Origin: Rhabditoides inermis
Lineage: Eukaryota; Nematoda; Chromadorea; Rhabditida; Rhabditidae
Direction: 5' to 3'
Assembly: GCA_963966185.1 (NCBI GenBank)
Contig: CAWZYM010000308.1
Location: forward strand, 607,001 to 671,000
DNA: 64,000 nucleotides
Shown: in pieces, positions 35,672-52,351 of the stretch
Layout of the letters: each line of letters starts with the position of its first letter
Numbering within the stretch: position 1 is the stretch's first letter
Made by a program: the position numbers and the translations under genes
The notes under the pieces: generated by a model
What the model saw: only the letters and a program-made list of their open reading frames with translations
What the model was told of the DNA's origin: nothing
The model's database searches: none

Positions 35672-38600
35672 ATTATGTCATCAGATGAAAATCTGCACAG
35701 TTTACTGGCTTCCCTTCCTCTAATGATACTGGAAGAAGTAAAGGAGGAAAATGACGGTACGTTTTATCACACAGTTTAGAGACGTTAACTAGTTTGAGTA
35801 ACATTGCAGACTACAGACTACATCGTGAACTATAATGAAAACGTGGCATTTGCAGAATGCCTCTCATCCGTCCGACTTGCTCTTCTTCCATTCTCGATAG
35901 TCGGAGGCAGGGGAAAGGCCGCGAATGTGAAAGAGTGAGTGCCAGAAAAGTTAAAGTACATGAAAACCGAACCGTACGCTAAAGAATTGTGTGTTGCACT
36001 ATGCTATTATGAATAATGTGATTTCTGTGAAACGTGCCGTTGTATTGAGTGCGTGTCACCTCTCTCGCCGTGCAATCATCGATCGGCTCTGCGAATTGCA
36101 CGTGTTCTCGAAGGAGATTGTCACACTAGCAGAGGAGTTCGGCAAGGTAAGAGGAAGGGGACTATTCGGAACTGTTGTCTTTTTCAGGATTCGATTGCTC
36201 TCTTCCACGAGGATATCCAGACCATCTTCGCGCATATGAAGGAAGTCATCACACACAACAAACAAAGTGAGTGGTTGTACTGTATTATCATATCATTATT
36301 ACCATTCATATTTTCAGTATCCACACTGGTCCGCATCTCCAAGAAGTTTGATGAGAATGTGTACACGGTGAGATTCATACAATCAATTGTTTATCGATAT
36401 TAATTGTATCTCAGAAAGAGCGGGACATTGTGACGTCGGAGATGCAAGCCTGCTCCGACTTCTGGGCAACACAGAGGGACCGACTGCCACACCACATGAA
36501 GCAATTCCTCGACCCCGTCAAGATAGAACAGACCGTGAGTATGCCACATCATCAAAACACTACAATTAGTGAAATTACTGATAAAGTGTATGAATTTGGA
36601 ATTTCAGACGTGCTCGTTCGGGGTGAAACAAGAGGTGAAGGAAGAATCAGCAGAGAGGTTGGAGCTGCAACGAGCGACCGGCACCCCTGGAACGGCTGCT
36701 GGGAGTGAGGTAGGTGTCTCTCATCTATCCCCCCCCCACCTCTCCAGTCCTCCTTCCTCTCCTGTGCCGTCTCCATGTCCCTCCCTCCCGCCCTCGAAGA
36801 AGCCGCCATGAGAGAAGTGGACGAGGAGATAGAGGCCAAGGTCAGTACTGTTGTTTTTGTTACTTTGTTTATCTTTGATGTATATCATGTGAATCGTAAG
36901 GTAAGTTTCTTTTGTTCAGGCTGATGTGAAGCGTGGCAGTGTGGACGTCGTGGAAGAAGTTGGCGCGAAACGCGCGCGTTCCTCTCTCGATGCAAAGGCA
37001 GCTGAAGACGAGGAGAGGAGGGAAGAGGAGGAGGAGACTGGCGGCAGGTAAGAGAGTCACATGAGATCATACCGATGATTATGAATGTGCAGGGCATCTG
37101 TGGAGATTCTGGAGCCGGAATGTTCCGGTGCTGTGGAGAAGGAGCAGGAGGAGAAGGAAAGCTGTGATAGGTTGGTAGTCCTCGATAAATGACTCACTGT
37201 TACATAGCTATACTTCTATTGTCAGAGAGTGCGTGAAGATTCTCGAACCGGAAAGTTCTGTTTTCGAAGCGGTGGTAGAGAAGACACAGGATGAAAGCGA
37301 GAAACACGACGATGAAACTGCAACGAATGAAATGTGAATAAAGTTAACAGTATAACTTGTTATGAGCATAATTTTATGTTATGAGTTCAGAGATTCTGAA
37401 GACGTGATCGTAGCGGAATCCGAGCCAACTGCTCCCACCACACCCGGAGAACCGTGGGACACGTATGGATCTCCCAACTACTACAACCAAGACGAGAGGG
37501 AGACGGTAGGAGAAGTGTCACCATCATCTGATCATCTACTCTGTTTCAGCCGTCGCTTCGATTGATGATAAATGAGTCGGAGGAGCGCGCATCGTACATA
37601 GCCTCTCCGGCCCACTGCATACAACCAGCATCCCCCGAGAAGCCAGAAAAATACGAGCCCAAGTTTTCGGAGAAGGTATGAGTGTTTCTTATAATTTGTT
37701 ATTCCCATTTTATCCCTGTTCTTCTTTTCCTATTGTTAAAAGTAGTACTTTAGGCGGCATCCCCGCAGCCGGGTCCTTCTCGCGAGCCTCTCCTGCCACC
37801 ACCACCAAAGAGATTCGGTGTCATCAACAAAAAGAGGAAATCGGTCGAGGAAAAGACGGAAGAGAAGAAGAAGAGAGTGGAGGAAGATGATAAACGTAAG
37901 TTGTGATTTCATTCATTTCACACAAATTACTCATGGTCAGATTTCAGAGTAACATAACGAGTTTTATGCCACGACACCAATCGCGCTCCTTCAGAAAAAA
38001 AAACTTTCTGAATATCTTCAACATTTTCAGAATCTTTCGATCGCAAATGCGCGGAGACGCTCTGCGATGCGATCAGGCGTCCGATCCGCTACACTATGGG
38101 AGGAAAGAAGGTGGTGAGAGACTACACATTGAGAGATTATCATGATTGTAATATGGTGATTTTAGAACGATATGATTCAAATAACAGGAGTATCGCGCTT
38201 CTTTATTCACGGAAAGCAACACAAGGGTATGAACATGTGAGTGTTTTTCACTGTCATGGAATTCACGAATGTTTGTATAGGTATTGGAGTCTGCTCGCGC
38301 GGCTTCGGTACCTCAACTTCATTCCGTCATGGATGAAACAAAAGGTGAGACTTTTCTTGTCATCTCTGTTTCACTGAGTGAACTCAGGATCTGGCCGATC
38401 CTTGCTACAGGGAGTACCCCTCCCTACGAGCTCTCTTCGATTCCATGCAAAATCCCATAAACAAATACGAATCCATGGAGGCACGCGGTAAGTGATCTCA
38501 ATTTTTTAAGATAACATTTTTAACAGTTAAATATTTACAACAAAAATACTAATATATATTTGAGACTGTGCGGCGCTGACTCGTCTGCTAGCGAACACAG

Positions 38601-39274
38601 CGAGGGAGTTCTGGAAGATGCGACGTCTGCCAGTCAGTGTGCGGATAGTGGAGGTCGAGGAGAGACTACACGAACCGGCAGCTATCCAAGAGTACGCACT
38701 TCTCTCTCCCTCCCTTTCTCTCTATTCATCATCTCCTCCTCTCATCCCTTCCCTTGCAGTCGTCTCTCCTGTCTCGCCCGCTGGCTTCTTCCGAGAATCG
38801 CCAAAGCCGCGTCCACTGATCTCATTCATGGAACCACAAAAAGTACGTATTTCTAAAATCTGTTAACGATCATGTGATTACTGCGAATAATTGCTTTTTT
38901 CGTAAACACATCTCTGACAAAAGACTGACATGTCCATATATTTAGATCACTTCTCTCTTCTCTGGTTCCGTCTGCTGCCCCACGAAGCGCTGGGATCATC
39001 GGACGAAGACGGAAGGTGCATCACCTCATTTCGATACTCCATAGTGACATCATACCTTTCAGTTGTCCCTACTTGTCTCTTCTCAGTCAGCTTTGCGCAA
39101 GGGACATCCTTCCACCAATCGATCAATGCTGTGAAATACCCTACAGTACGGTGAGATTTTCCTCTTTTCGCATTGTAACTTCTGGTGTTCCAGGATCCGC
39201 GCTACTACATTGACACAGCTGCCGGCTATCTGTGTGCCACTATGAATGATTACTTTAATTGTCGAAGTGATTGA
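35672..39274 (+). CDS. Family gene B: nuclear-type protein, unrecognised
   Basis: A paralogue of gene A. The ATG at 35672 lies 2 nt behind a TATTTCAG acceptor, and the stop is at 39274. Block order: LLASLPLMILEEV; SVRLALLPFSIVGGRGKAA; IIDRLCELHVFSKEIV; IALFHEDIQTIFAHMKEV; LVRISKKFD; MQACSDFWATQRDRLPHHM; then a long variable linker that replaces the middle blocks of A. The linker has VKQEVKEES (two psi-K-x-E sites), GAKRARSS (NLS-like), two repeats ILEPE(C/S)S, SEDVIVAESEP (SIM-like), and a basic NKKRKSVEEK. The C-terminal blocks return: CAETLCDAI, LLARLRYLNFIP, LLANTAREFWKMRRLP, CLARWLLPRIAK, CPYLSLLSQLC. Blocks equivalent to VRFAGID and SFPVELFG of A seem to be missing, so B is a shortened, diverged member. 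Confidence 0.75.
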
Positions 39275-39431
39275 TTCACTTATTCAGCGAGTTCTAATTA
39301 CGATTCTCACAATTATATTTTACGAGTTTTGCAATGTCGTGGTGTATTTAACGTGTTTCTGTTTCACTTACATATGATATTGTTTTATTTCACCATTTCA
39401 TTGTTAGAAATAAAAGCGAGCTCAACTATCC
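39275..39431. other. 3' flank of gene B
   Basis: An AATAAA motif occurs near 39409 in the short spacer before the SINE. Confidence 0.4.
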
Positions 39432-39812
39432 TTGTGGGGCCGGGTTGGCCAAGTGGATAGCGTCACAGCTTGCTAAGTGAACGGTCGCTGGTTCGATTCC
39501 CCTCGCGGGCAATTGTTCTGCCGAATTCCACTACCTCCCGGTGGGGCGCGTGAACCCACTCTCACTCTCTGAGAGCCCTACCATCGGCGGCGGCAGTCTT
39601 TCAAGATCTTCTACCACGCCTCGCATCCGGAACTGGTCACTTCGCGATGTTCACGCCCATCTACCATGAACAGTCAGGACTCGCGCCGCACTGTTCCAGC
39701 CAAGGAGCCCCAATACCCCACTGTAGGATTGTGTGTGCTTCCAGATAACCCATCATGCTAACAGTGTATGTACATGTCGGAATCAGGCTGATAAACAACA
39801 ACAAACAAACAA
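39432..39812 (+). mobile_element. tRNA-derived SINE, about 380 bp
   Basis: The head has an A box (TTGGCCAAGTGGATAGCG) and a B box (GGTTCGATTCC) at 39446-39503. The anticodon and acceptor stems pair poorly, so it is not a working tRNA. An unrelated body of about 280 bp follows, then a tail of AAC/AAAC repeats ending near 39812. It sits between the convergent 3' ends of genes B and C. Confidence 0.75.
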
Positions 39813-39971
39813 CTATCCTTGTCATTCACCATAATACTTTACTATACCAATACCAATAAAAAAACTATGTTATAAGCAACAACAGAAAAACAACATATCG
39901 AACCAAAACCTAATTTTGTGCTGACCACATAATCGAAACAACGTACAGTGTCAAACATACTGACTTTGCTG

Positions 39972-45105
<5,134 letters not shown>

Positions 45106-45440
45106 CTGCGCGCAATTGTAATCATCACTACAAAAAAAACCTGATTGTGAGACACAGATATCACTTTCAACGTGCCACGTAAAAGAACGTGTGTAAAATA
45201 AGAACGCACACCCTCCAACTCCATTTACAGTTTATTATTTATAGCACTTTTACAAATTCAAAACCAACAAAGATCAACAAGAAAACGCAAAATTAACAAC
45301 TCTGAAATACACTAGTGAACATTCATGTAAAGTGACAGTACACCGTATTACATAATTACATTGCACTACAAGAAACAAAAAAAAACAACTAAAGAAGAAA
45401 AAGTGTAACGGTGATAGTGATAGAATGTAACGAGCCGTGT

Positions 45441-47580
45441 CTACCTCCACCCCCTGTTCTTCAGCCTCTCCCGATTGCCAGTCTTGGCCCCCTCGCCACA
45501 CTTCTTCCTCTCCTCCTCCCTTCTCTTCTCCTTCTCTGCCCGCATCTCGCTCCCACTCCTCCGCGCCTTCTCCTTGTGTCCCTTCCTCGGCTGCTCCTTC
45601 TCCTGCTCCTTCTCCGTTCCAGGCGGGGTCCAGTCATGGCAGGCTCTCACCAGTTTCCCTTTCACCGCAGCAGTCATCGCAACGCTAGCCTTGGTCAGCT
45701 CCCTGCGCAGCACCGCCTCAAACACAACACACATCAGTGAATGAAAGTAAACACATTAAAAAAATCACCTCATCCGTCATAATGTTCTTGAACTTCTCAA
45801 TTCCTGATATGAGTTTTCTGCCATTGAGACGACGCATCAGGTACGCGAACTCACACCTATAAGGTCATCTCTCTCCGTCTCCCTCTCTCTCCCTCCCCCT
45901 CTCTCTCTCCGTCTCTCTCCACCCACGAATCTCTCCGCGCTGTCACCCCCAGTTCGTCGTGTGAAATGGCTCGCAGCCAAAGCAGACAGCCACCCTCTGG
46001 AAGTGTTACATATGGATCTCCTGTCAATCGAATGGGAGCATACTGTTGGTGTTTGCGTGGACGAGTCGCGTTCCGAGGTGCGCCGCGAGACGGGGCAGGA
46101 ACCAGCGTCCCAGACGAGACTGGTGCCTGCCACACCACACCATACATCTTCTCCTGTGGCATGTGAGCTCCCCCCTCAACCCCCCCCCCTCCCTCCCTCC
46201 CTTCCTTCACCCACTCACTCTTCTGCCGTCTCCTTCCCCTTCTTCTCTTCCCACTCGCACTCCTTGACCAGTTCCAGTCTGCTAATGTCCCCCCTCTCCC
46301 TCATTCGCCAAAACTCCTGTGCTGTGTCGCTTATCAAACACATCAGTCGCTTGTTGGTAGGAGCGTCTGCAATGATAGACAAATATACGTAGAAATAAAA
46401 CAGATTAGACAAGAAAACATGATCCAACCATCGGTATCGTTGAACTGAACTATCCAATCATTGACGAGAGAAAAGAGAGCGCGCAGTTGCGATGCGACTG
46501 GACGATTCTCCCCCAGAACCTCAATACATACTCTCTCTCTCCCTCTCTCCAACCCCCCTCTCTCTCTTTCTCTATCCCTCTCTCCCACCTTGTCATACAG
46601 GTGCGATGGCCACAAGTTGAGTGTCCTCAGTCGATGCATCATGTCTTCGTACATGTCCCTTCCGTTCCTCTCCCTCCCGCATACCAGACTAGCACTCACT
46701 CCTGCCAGCTTCAACCACCCACTCCCATCCGAGTCCGACATGAGCTACAAGCATGCAAATTAACTCAACAATCATTTACGACGATCTCCAATTTTAATAA
46801 AACTAAATTATTGATAACACCTTGAGTTTCCTCCTGACGATTGCAGCGTAGCTCTCTATCATCTCCTTGTTCCTGTCCTCCTCCCGCCTCTTCTGCTCCT
46901 TCTCCTGCTCCTCCTGCTTCTTCTTCTCCTTTCTCTCCCTCTTCTCCCGCTGTTTCTGCGTCTCCGGAGCAGGCAGACTGAACCGCCTCGGAGGCATGCC
47001 AAAGTCGGGCAGAGTGGGTGGAGGCTGAGAGTTACTAGTATAGTGAGTGTTACTGTAATGAACACACCGGCACGACATCAGTGGCGTCCTCGTAGCGCGG
47101 AGTGAGCAGCAGTCCGTGGCTGGGAGAGGTGGTGCCTGAACACAAAGGAACACTCCTCCAACTCCCCCCCCCCTCCCCCTCTCCCTTCTCACCCCAGCGA
47201 GGAGTGGCGGGGGTCATGCCGCCATGCATGGGAGTGCGAGCGCCGTGCAGCAGGCGAGACTGCCTGCAACCACACCCATCACATGTTCACCTCCATCCCA
47301 CCCACCCCCTCATTTGCTGCCACTCCAGCCACCTCTCCTCTGTCAGTGCAGGCGCACCGACAGGCCACGCCCCCTCTCCACTCCCATCACTGTACGCCAC
47401 ACGGAACGACAGCGAGAACTAAGACTTTACATTGTATATGAAGCAGGTCTAACACCCACGTGGCTCTTGATTGTCCTGGATACTGTGACTGTGCTGCTGG
47501 GATGCTTCCATCGATCTTCCAAGTAGATACGCAAACGGACACGGTCGGGAGAAGACGGGTCGCCGAACACTGAAATCGCA

Positions 47581-47612
<32 letters not shown>

Positions 47613-48038
47613 CCCTCTCTCGCTCCAATCTCTCACCCTTGAGTAGGTAGTCTCCTCGGAAGCACTGTATCACTCCGCGAGCCATTGTCCGAGATAGTTC
47701 CGCCCGCCACACACCACTATCCTGAAACGAACGCATAACACAAGACAAAAGAAATCACACAGGGACGCTTACAGTAACCTTACACCTTACAGTACCTTAC
47801 AGTACTTACAGCACATACCTGTCCCATGAGCAGATAGAGCAGCTCCCACCACGGCGGCAGGAAGCCCACGTCACATAGGGAACGGACAAAGGAAGAGTAG
47901 GCGGAACTGAAGGAAGCGATAGAGGGGGGAGTGCTTGACCACTCACCTCCACTCGACATACTCCACACTTCCCAGCAGCTCCACAGGAAAAGAGAGGAAC
48001 TGCAGGCGGACACGGTCGTCTAAAAATCTCCTGCTCCT

Positions 48039-48093
<55 letters not shown>

Positions 48094-51000
48094 CACCCAG
48101 CCACCCACCCTTCCTCTCGCTGACCACATCCAAGCATGCCTGCTGTGCGAGACTCTCCACCATCTTCTCACACGCATACTCCACTGTGCCCGCCTCCGCT
48201 CGAACGCTCAACTATAACACATACAGTGGCGGCCAAAAAGGTATCACCTTTTGGTTTTTGCTCTCTAAAACTATTCAAATTAAAGATAGAGCTCCCATCT
48301 TTCGCACACCGTTTTCTGAACTTTATTTGGACCTAATACCATGCTCCATATTCATCCCCCTATATTCTCTCGGTTACAGTAGGCGGATTACTGTAATCAC
48401 AAAATCATCATTTTCTCGTGTTTAACTTTGAAAAAATCCTGTGTCCAAACCACACTCCCAAAAAAGTTCTACCCACCATTTTTGGGTATAACCATTCATT
48501 GGGCATCCAAAAACACCTTGATTTCATATTACATGATTAATTACTTGACCTTAAATGAGCAATAAAGAAACAACATCAAATAATTGCAAATCTCTAATTT
48601 TAACAAAGCCTAACTATACTATAAAATGATATAATGGCCTGAAACTCTCTCAGTACTTGGTAGGATATCCCTTGTTTACGATAACGGCCTGGCAGCGGCG
48701 GCGCATAGAATCGATCAGCTTGTGGAGGGTCGCAAGCTCGATCTTCTTCCACTCCTGCTCGAGCAACTCGAACTTTTCGTCTGCATTCTTGACCCGAACC
48801 GTGCGAGTCCGCCGATCGAGCTCTTCCCAGAGGTGCTCGATTGAGTTGAGTTCCAGCGACTGGCTCGGCCACTCCATGACTCTCCACTTGTCCTTGTTGA
48901 ACACGTTCTAAGAGAAGATGGTGCAATGACAAAATTGGACATTTCTATAAACCGATCTTGAAGTGCTTGGAAGAGTGGTTCAAGTCATTGTCTTGCTGGA
49001 AGACGTAGTTCCGACTATGAGTCTGCCGAATCCAGGGCCGCACCTTCTTGAGAACCTCTGAGAACGTTCTCAAGAACGATCTCTAATTGATTGAGAAAGA
49101 TCTCGTGCGCGGCGCGGTCGCCCGCGGGTTTTCTCGCGTGATCCAGAAAATGTTTCGATCCATAGTGCGAGTAGTAGTCCTAGGACGACCAGAACTTTTC
49201 GGGAGAGATATAACGTGAGCGTCGGAGTACTTTTTGAGCACGTTAGATACCGTAGTGCGGCATACATTGAACTGGGTGACTAGTGCCGCGACTCTCCAAA
49301 AGCTGATCGATTCGATGCCCCGCCGCTGCCAGGCCGTTATCGTGAACAAGGGACACTAAACAAAGTACTGAGAGAGTTTCAGACCATTATATCATTTTAT
49401 AGTATAGTTAGGCTTTGTTAAAATTAGAGTTTTGCATTTTTTTGATGTTGTTTCTTTACTGTTTATTTAGGGTTCAAGTAATCAATCATGTAAAATGAAA
49501 TCAAGGTGTTTCTGGATGCCCATTGAATGGTTATATTCAAAAATGGTGGGTAGAACTTTGTTGGAAGTGTGGTTTGGTCACAGGAATTTTTCACAGTTAA
49601 AAACGAGAAAATGATGATTTTGTGAATACAGTAATCCGCCTACTGTAACCGAGAGATGAGAGGGGGATGAATATGGATTATTGTATTAGGTCCAAATGGA
49701 GTCCAGAAAACGGTGTGCAAATGATGGGAGCTCTATCTTTCATTTGAATATTTTTAGAGAGCAAAAACCAAAAGGTGATACCTTTTTGGCCGCCACTGTA
49801 TTGGACAATCAAAACACATATTGGACAACCTGAATAAGTATGCCATTACGAAATGCGATGATTACATGAACCATCAATAACAAGCTCAACTATTCAAAAC
49901 AAAACAAAAATATTAAAACTAACGGGGAAGTGTAGTCTCGTCATGTGAGCGGGCCGAGTCCAGAACCGGGCTGCCACGTCTCGCACCTCGCGCCCCTTCC
50001 ACGAACGCTTCGCCGCGTCCCCTATAGGGGAAACCATCACTCCAACTTCTCTCATTCTCCCAACACAATCACAGTCTCATCTTCGTCATCAGGAAGCCAG
50101 TAATACGTACTGGCCACGGTGTGAAATGAATCCAAACTCACCAGTGGTGCACTTGGCGACTAGTGGATGCAGAAGAGTCCACAGACACGGCAAGTGAGAG
50201 TGCACAACAGCACACCACTGAACAGCTACATGTGCACGTAAAACAACTCTAGATAAATATTTGCTTATTGAAATCTCAAATGCACCTCCTTTGCTACTCC
50301 CGGAAGGAGTCTCCATTCTGCCAATTTGGACAACATCTCACCGTGCGGATCGAGACTGAAGAACTCATCGATCGATTAATTAATCCATAACAATCTAACC
50401 TCTTCGCCTTATCCACGCTAACAAACGCCGTGTCGATGGACTTGAATCGAAGAAGCGAGGTGTCTGAACAACCGAGAGTGATAAAAAAAACAAAGAGCAA
50501 CACGAACCGACCGTCTTGCAATTCGGTTGCGATGAGCTTGGCAATGTGGTACAGCCACTGTGTCTTCCACTCTCGCTCCTCCCTCTCCGTCTCCACTGTC
50601 ATACCCCGCTCGATCGGCACACTCGCAGCCGTCTCCATCGCTGCTCCCTCCTGCTCCGTCGTCTCCCCTCCTCCTCCCCTCTGCTCCTTCTCCATTGCCA
50701 GTCGCGCACGCTTCGATCCATTGTCACTCGCCTCCACCGATTCGCGTTTGAACGTCATCTACAACAAAGATATGGAGACATCTATCATCCACCCCACCTT
50801 CTTCTCCTGCTGCATCTGCTCCTCCATGTCCCCCTCGTCCTCACTCGGCACCTCGCAGTGGACTCGCGTCGAGGCAGACTCGTCCATCCACTCCTCACAT
50901 ATGTTCACCACAAGGGGAACGAACGGCTGCACACATACCAATACAATATCTGCCACTCCCATATACTATACGTTTCACACTATACATCCATCAGCTGAGA

Positions 51001-51504
51001 CCATCCATTACATGCACACCTTGCTATCCACTGCTTGCATTGCTCTCTCCTCTTCTGTTCCCCTGCTGTTCTGTCTTGCTTCTTTCTTCACAGTCACAGG
51101 AGGGGGATCCTCCAGGATCACCACATCGTCGTCGTCCTCCTCCTCCACCTCTCGCTTCACGCGCAGCACCTCAACACAACAATCAATCAATCAATCGAAT
51201 CAATACTCCCACTCACCGGCTCCATCTCACTGCTGGCCGACTCGCGACGGGACAACGATGCGTTCTGAAAATTCGGCACATGATAATAAAAAGAAATAAA
51301 ACTCCAAAAAATAGGCATCTCACCCCGGTAGTCCAGTGGGTTGGCCACTCGATCGCCTGCTCCTTCCAGAATTCGCCGATCGATGCGCGCATCTCTCGAG
51401 AGACCATCTCCCTCTCGGAGGGGAAGAGCAACGCGTCGAAACATTGCTTGCTGATGCGCGCGCGAATCGGAACTGCAACAAGAGAAGAGATGATCACCCC
51501 TCTT

Positions 51505-51539
<35 letters not shown>

Positions 51540-52067
51540 ACCTTTCTTGCTCTTGGTGATGAACTCGGACAGATGTTCGAACAGCTCCGACACATCGTCC
51601 AACACCAGGGCAATGGCCTTCTGAACCGATCGATAAATCTATGATCAATCGATCCGCGCACCTCTCCATGTCTCTCGACCATATCCACGATTTCTGGATT
51701 CAACACGCACACCTCGCAGAGTCGGTCGGCGAGGGAACGGAGGGCAAGGTACTTGGCACTGCAAGAGAGGGTAGGGAGGGAGGGAGAGTAAAAGAGAGGA
51801 GAGGTGAGAGATACACTGACCGCTCGGCAGTAGCTGCTGTCCCGAGTCCTCCAACCAACGGGAACGAAAGCAAAGCAAAGCGGACCGACATCACGATGTC
51901 TGAAGAAACAGAAAGCTATTGAGAAACAAAACCACTTTCATTTCCAACCACCCACTCTCTCCCTCGTCCCTCTTGTTCTCTATGAGTGTAGAGGGCATTG
52001 TGTCCATGAGAAGTCGTAGATTGGCGAGTCGAGTGGACAGTGGCGGAGGCTCGCGAACCACACGCAT
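45441..52067 (-). CDS. Family gene D: nuclear-type protein, unrecognised
   Basis: The longest paralogue. The ATG at 52067 opens MRVVREPPPLSTRL; the stop is at 45441. Blocks: LLMDTMPSTLIENKRDE; SVRFALLSFPLVGG; RSLADRLCEVCVL; LFEHLSEFITKSKK; ARISKQCFDALLFPSERE; then REVEEEDDDDVVILEDPPP flanked by VKRE and VKKE (SIM-like motif with psi-K-x-E sites) and GSKRARLAME (NLS-like). Later blocks: HIAKLIATELQDG; LLRFKSIDTAFVSV; RDVAARFWTRPAH; LQFLSFPVELLG; SSFVRSLCDVGFLPPWW; a Lys/Glu-rich coiled-coil-like insert (EKRERKEKKKQEEQEKEQKR); LISDTAQEFWRMRERG; and a basic C-terminus rich in KEK/RRE. The intron 49923-48212 contains a Tc1-like element. It starts 285 bp downstream of the stop of gene E. Confidence 0.72.
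48224..49798 (-). mobile_element. Tc1/mariner-family element, internally deleted
   Basis: It is flanked by TA on both sides and starts CAGTGGCGGCCAAAAAGG, the Tc1-like TACAGTG..GCC end. Inverted repeats of about 500 bp run in from each side (48224 to about 48735, and about 49288 to 49798). The minus strand keeps the transposase N-terminus (helix-turn-helix, then SSGRPRTTTRTMDR, 49349-49083) and, after a gap, FQQDNDLNHSSKHFK (second catalytic Asp region), a possible 48-bp intron, and WPSQSLELNSIEHLWEELDR (third catalytic Glu region, near 48850). The first catalytic Asp region is missing, so it cannot encode an active enzyme. It is inserted in an intron of gene D. Confidence 0.9.
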
Positions 52068-52351
52068 CTCTCACATGGTATTGGTATATCAACATCACAC
52101 ATACACTCATACACACATCTTCAGATATTACAAGCGCTCATGCTACGCATCAATCCACACCAAATATATGAACCAAAACTCCAACTTTATTTTACAGTAA
52201 ATCAACTCAAACTTCAAATCTTCTCATGAAACAAACGAGAACAATCAAAAGTCGAAACAACACAAACGACAACAATCAAACATCAAAACAATCCTCATGA
52301 CAACAACGAAAGCATAACAAATGAATAATGCAGCCGTCGACTGTCGCTGCG

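Noticed and set aside
39446..39510. tRNA gene candidate (A and B boxes present)
   Set aside because: Acceptor and anticodon stems do not pair and a SINE body with a tail follows, so it is called a SINE. The same applies to 12184-12290 and 62300-62372.
50430..51299. 289-residue plus-strand ORF rich in Ser/Leu/His
   Set aside because: Antisense to exons and introns of family gene D; composition mirrors the acidic/basic codons of the opposite strand.
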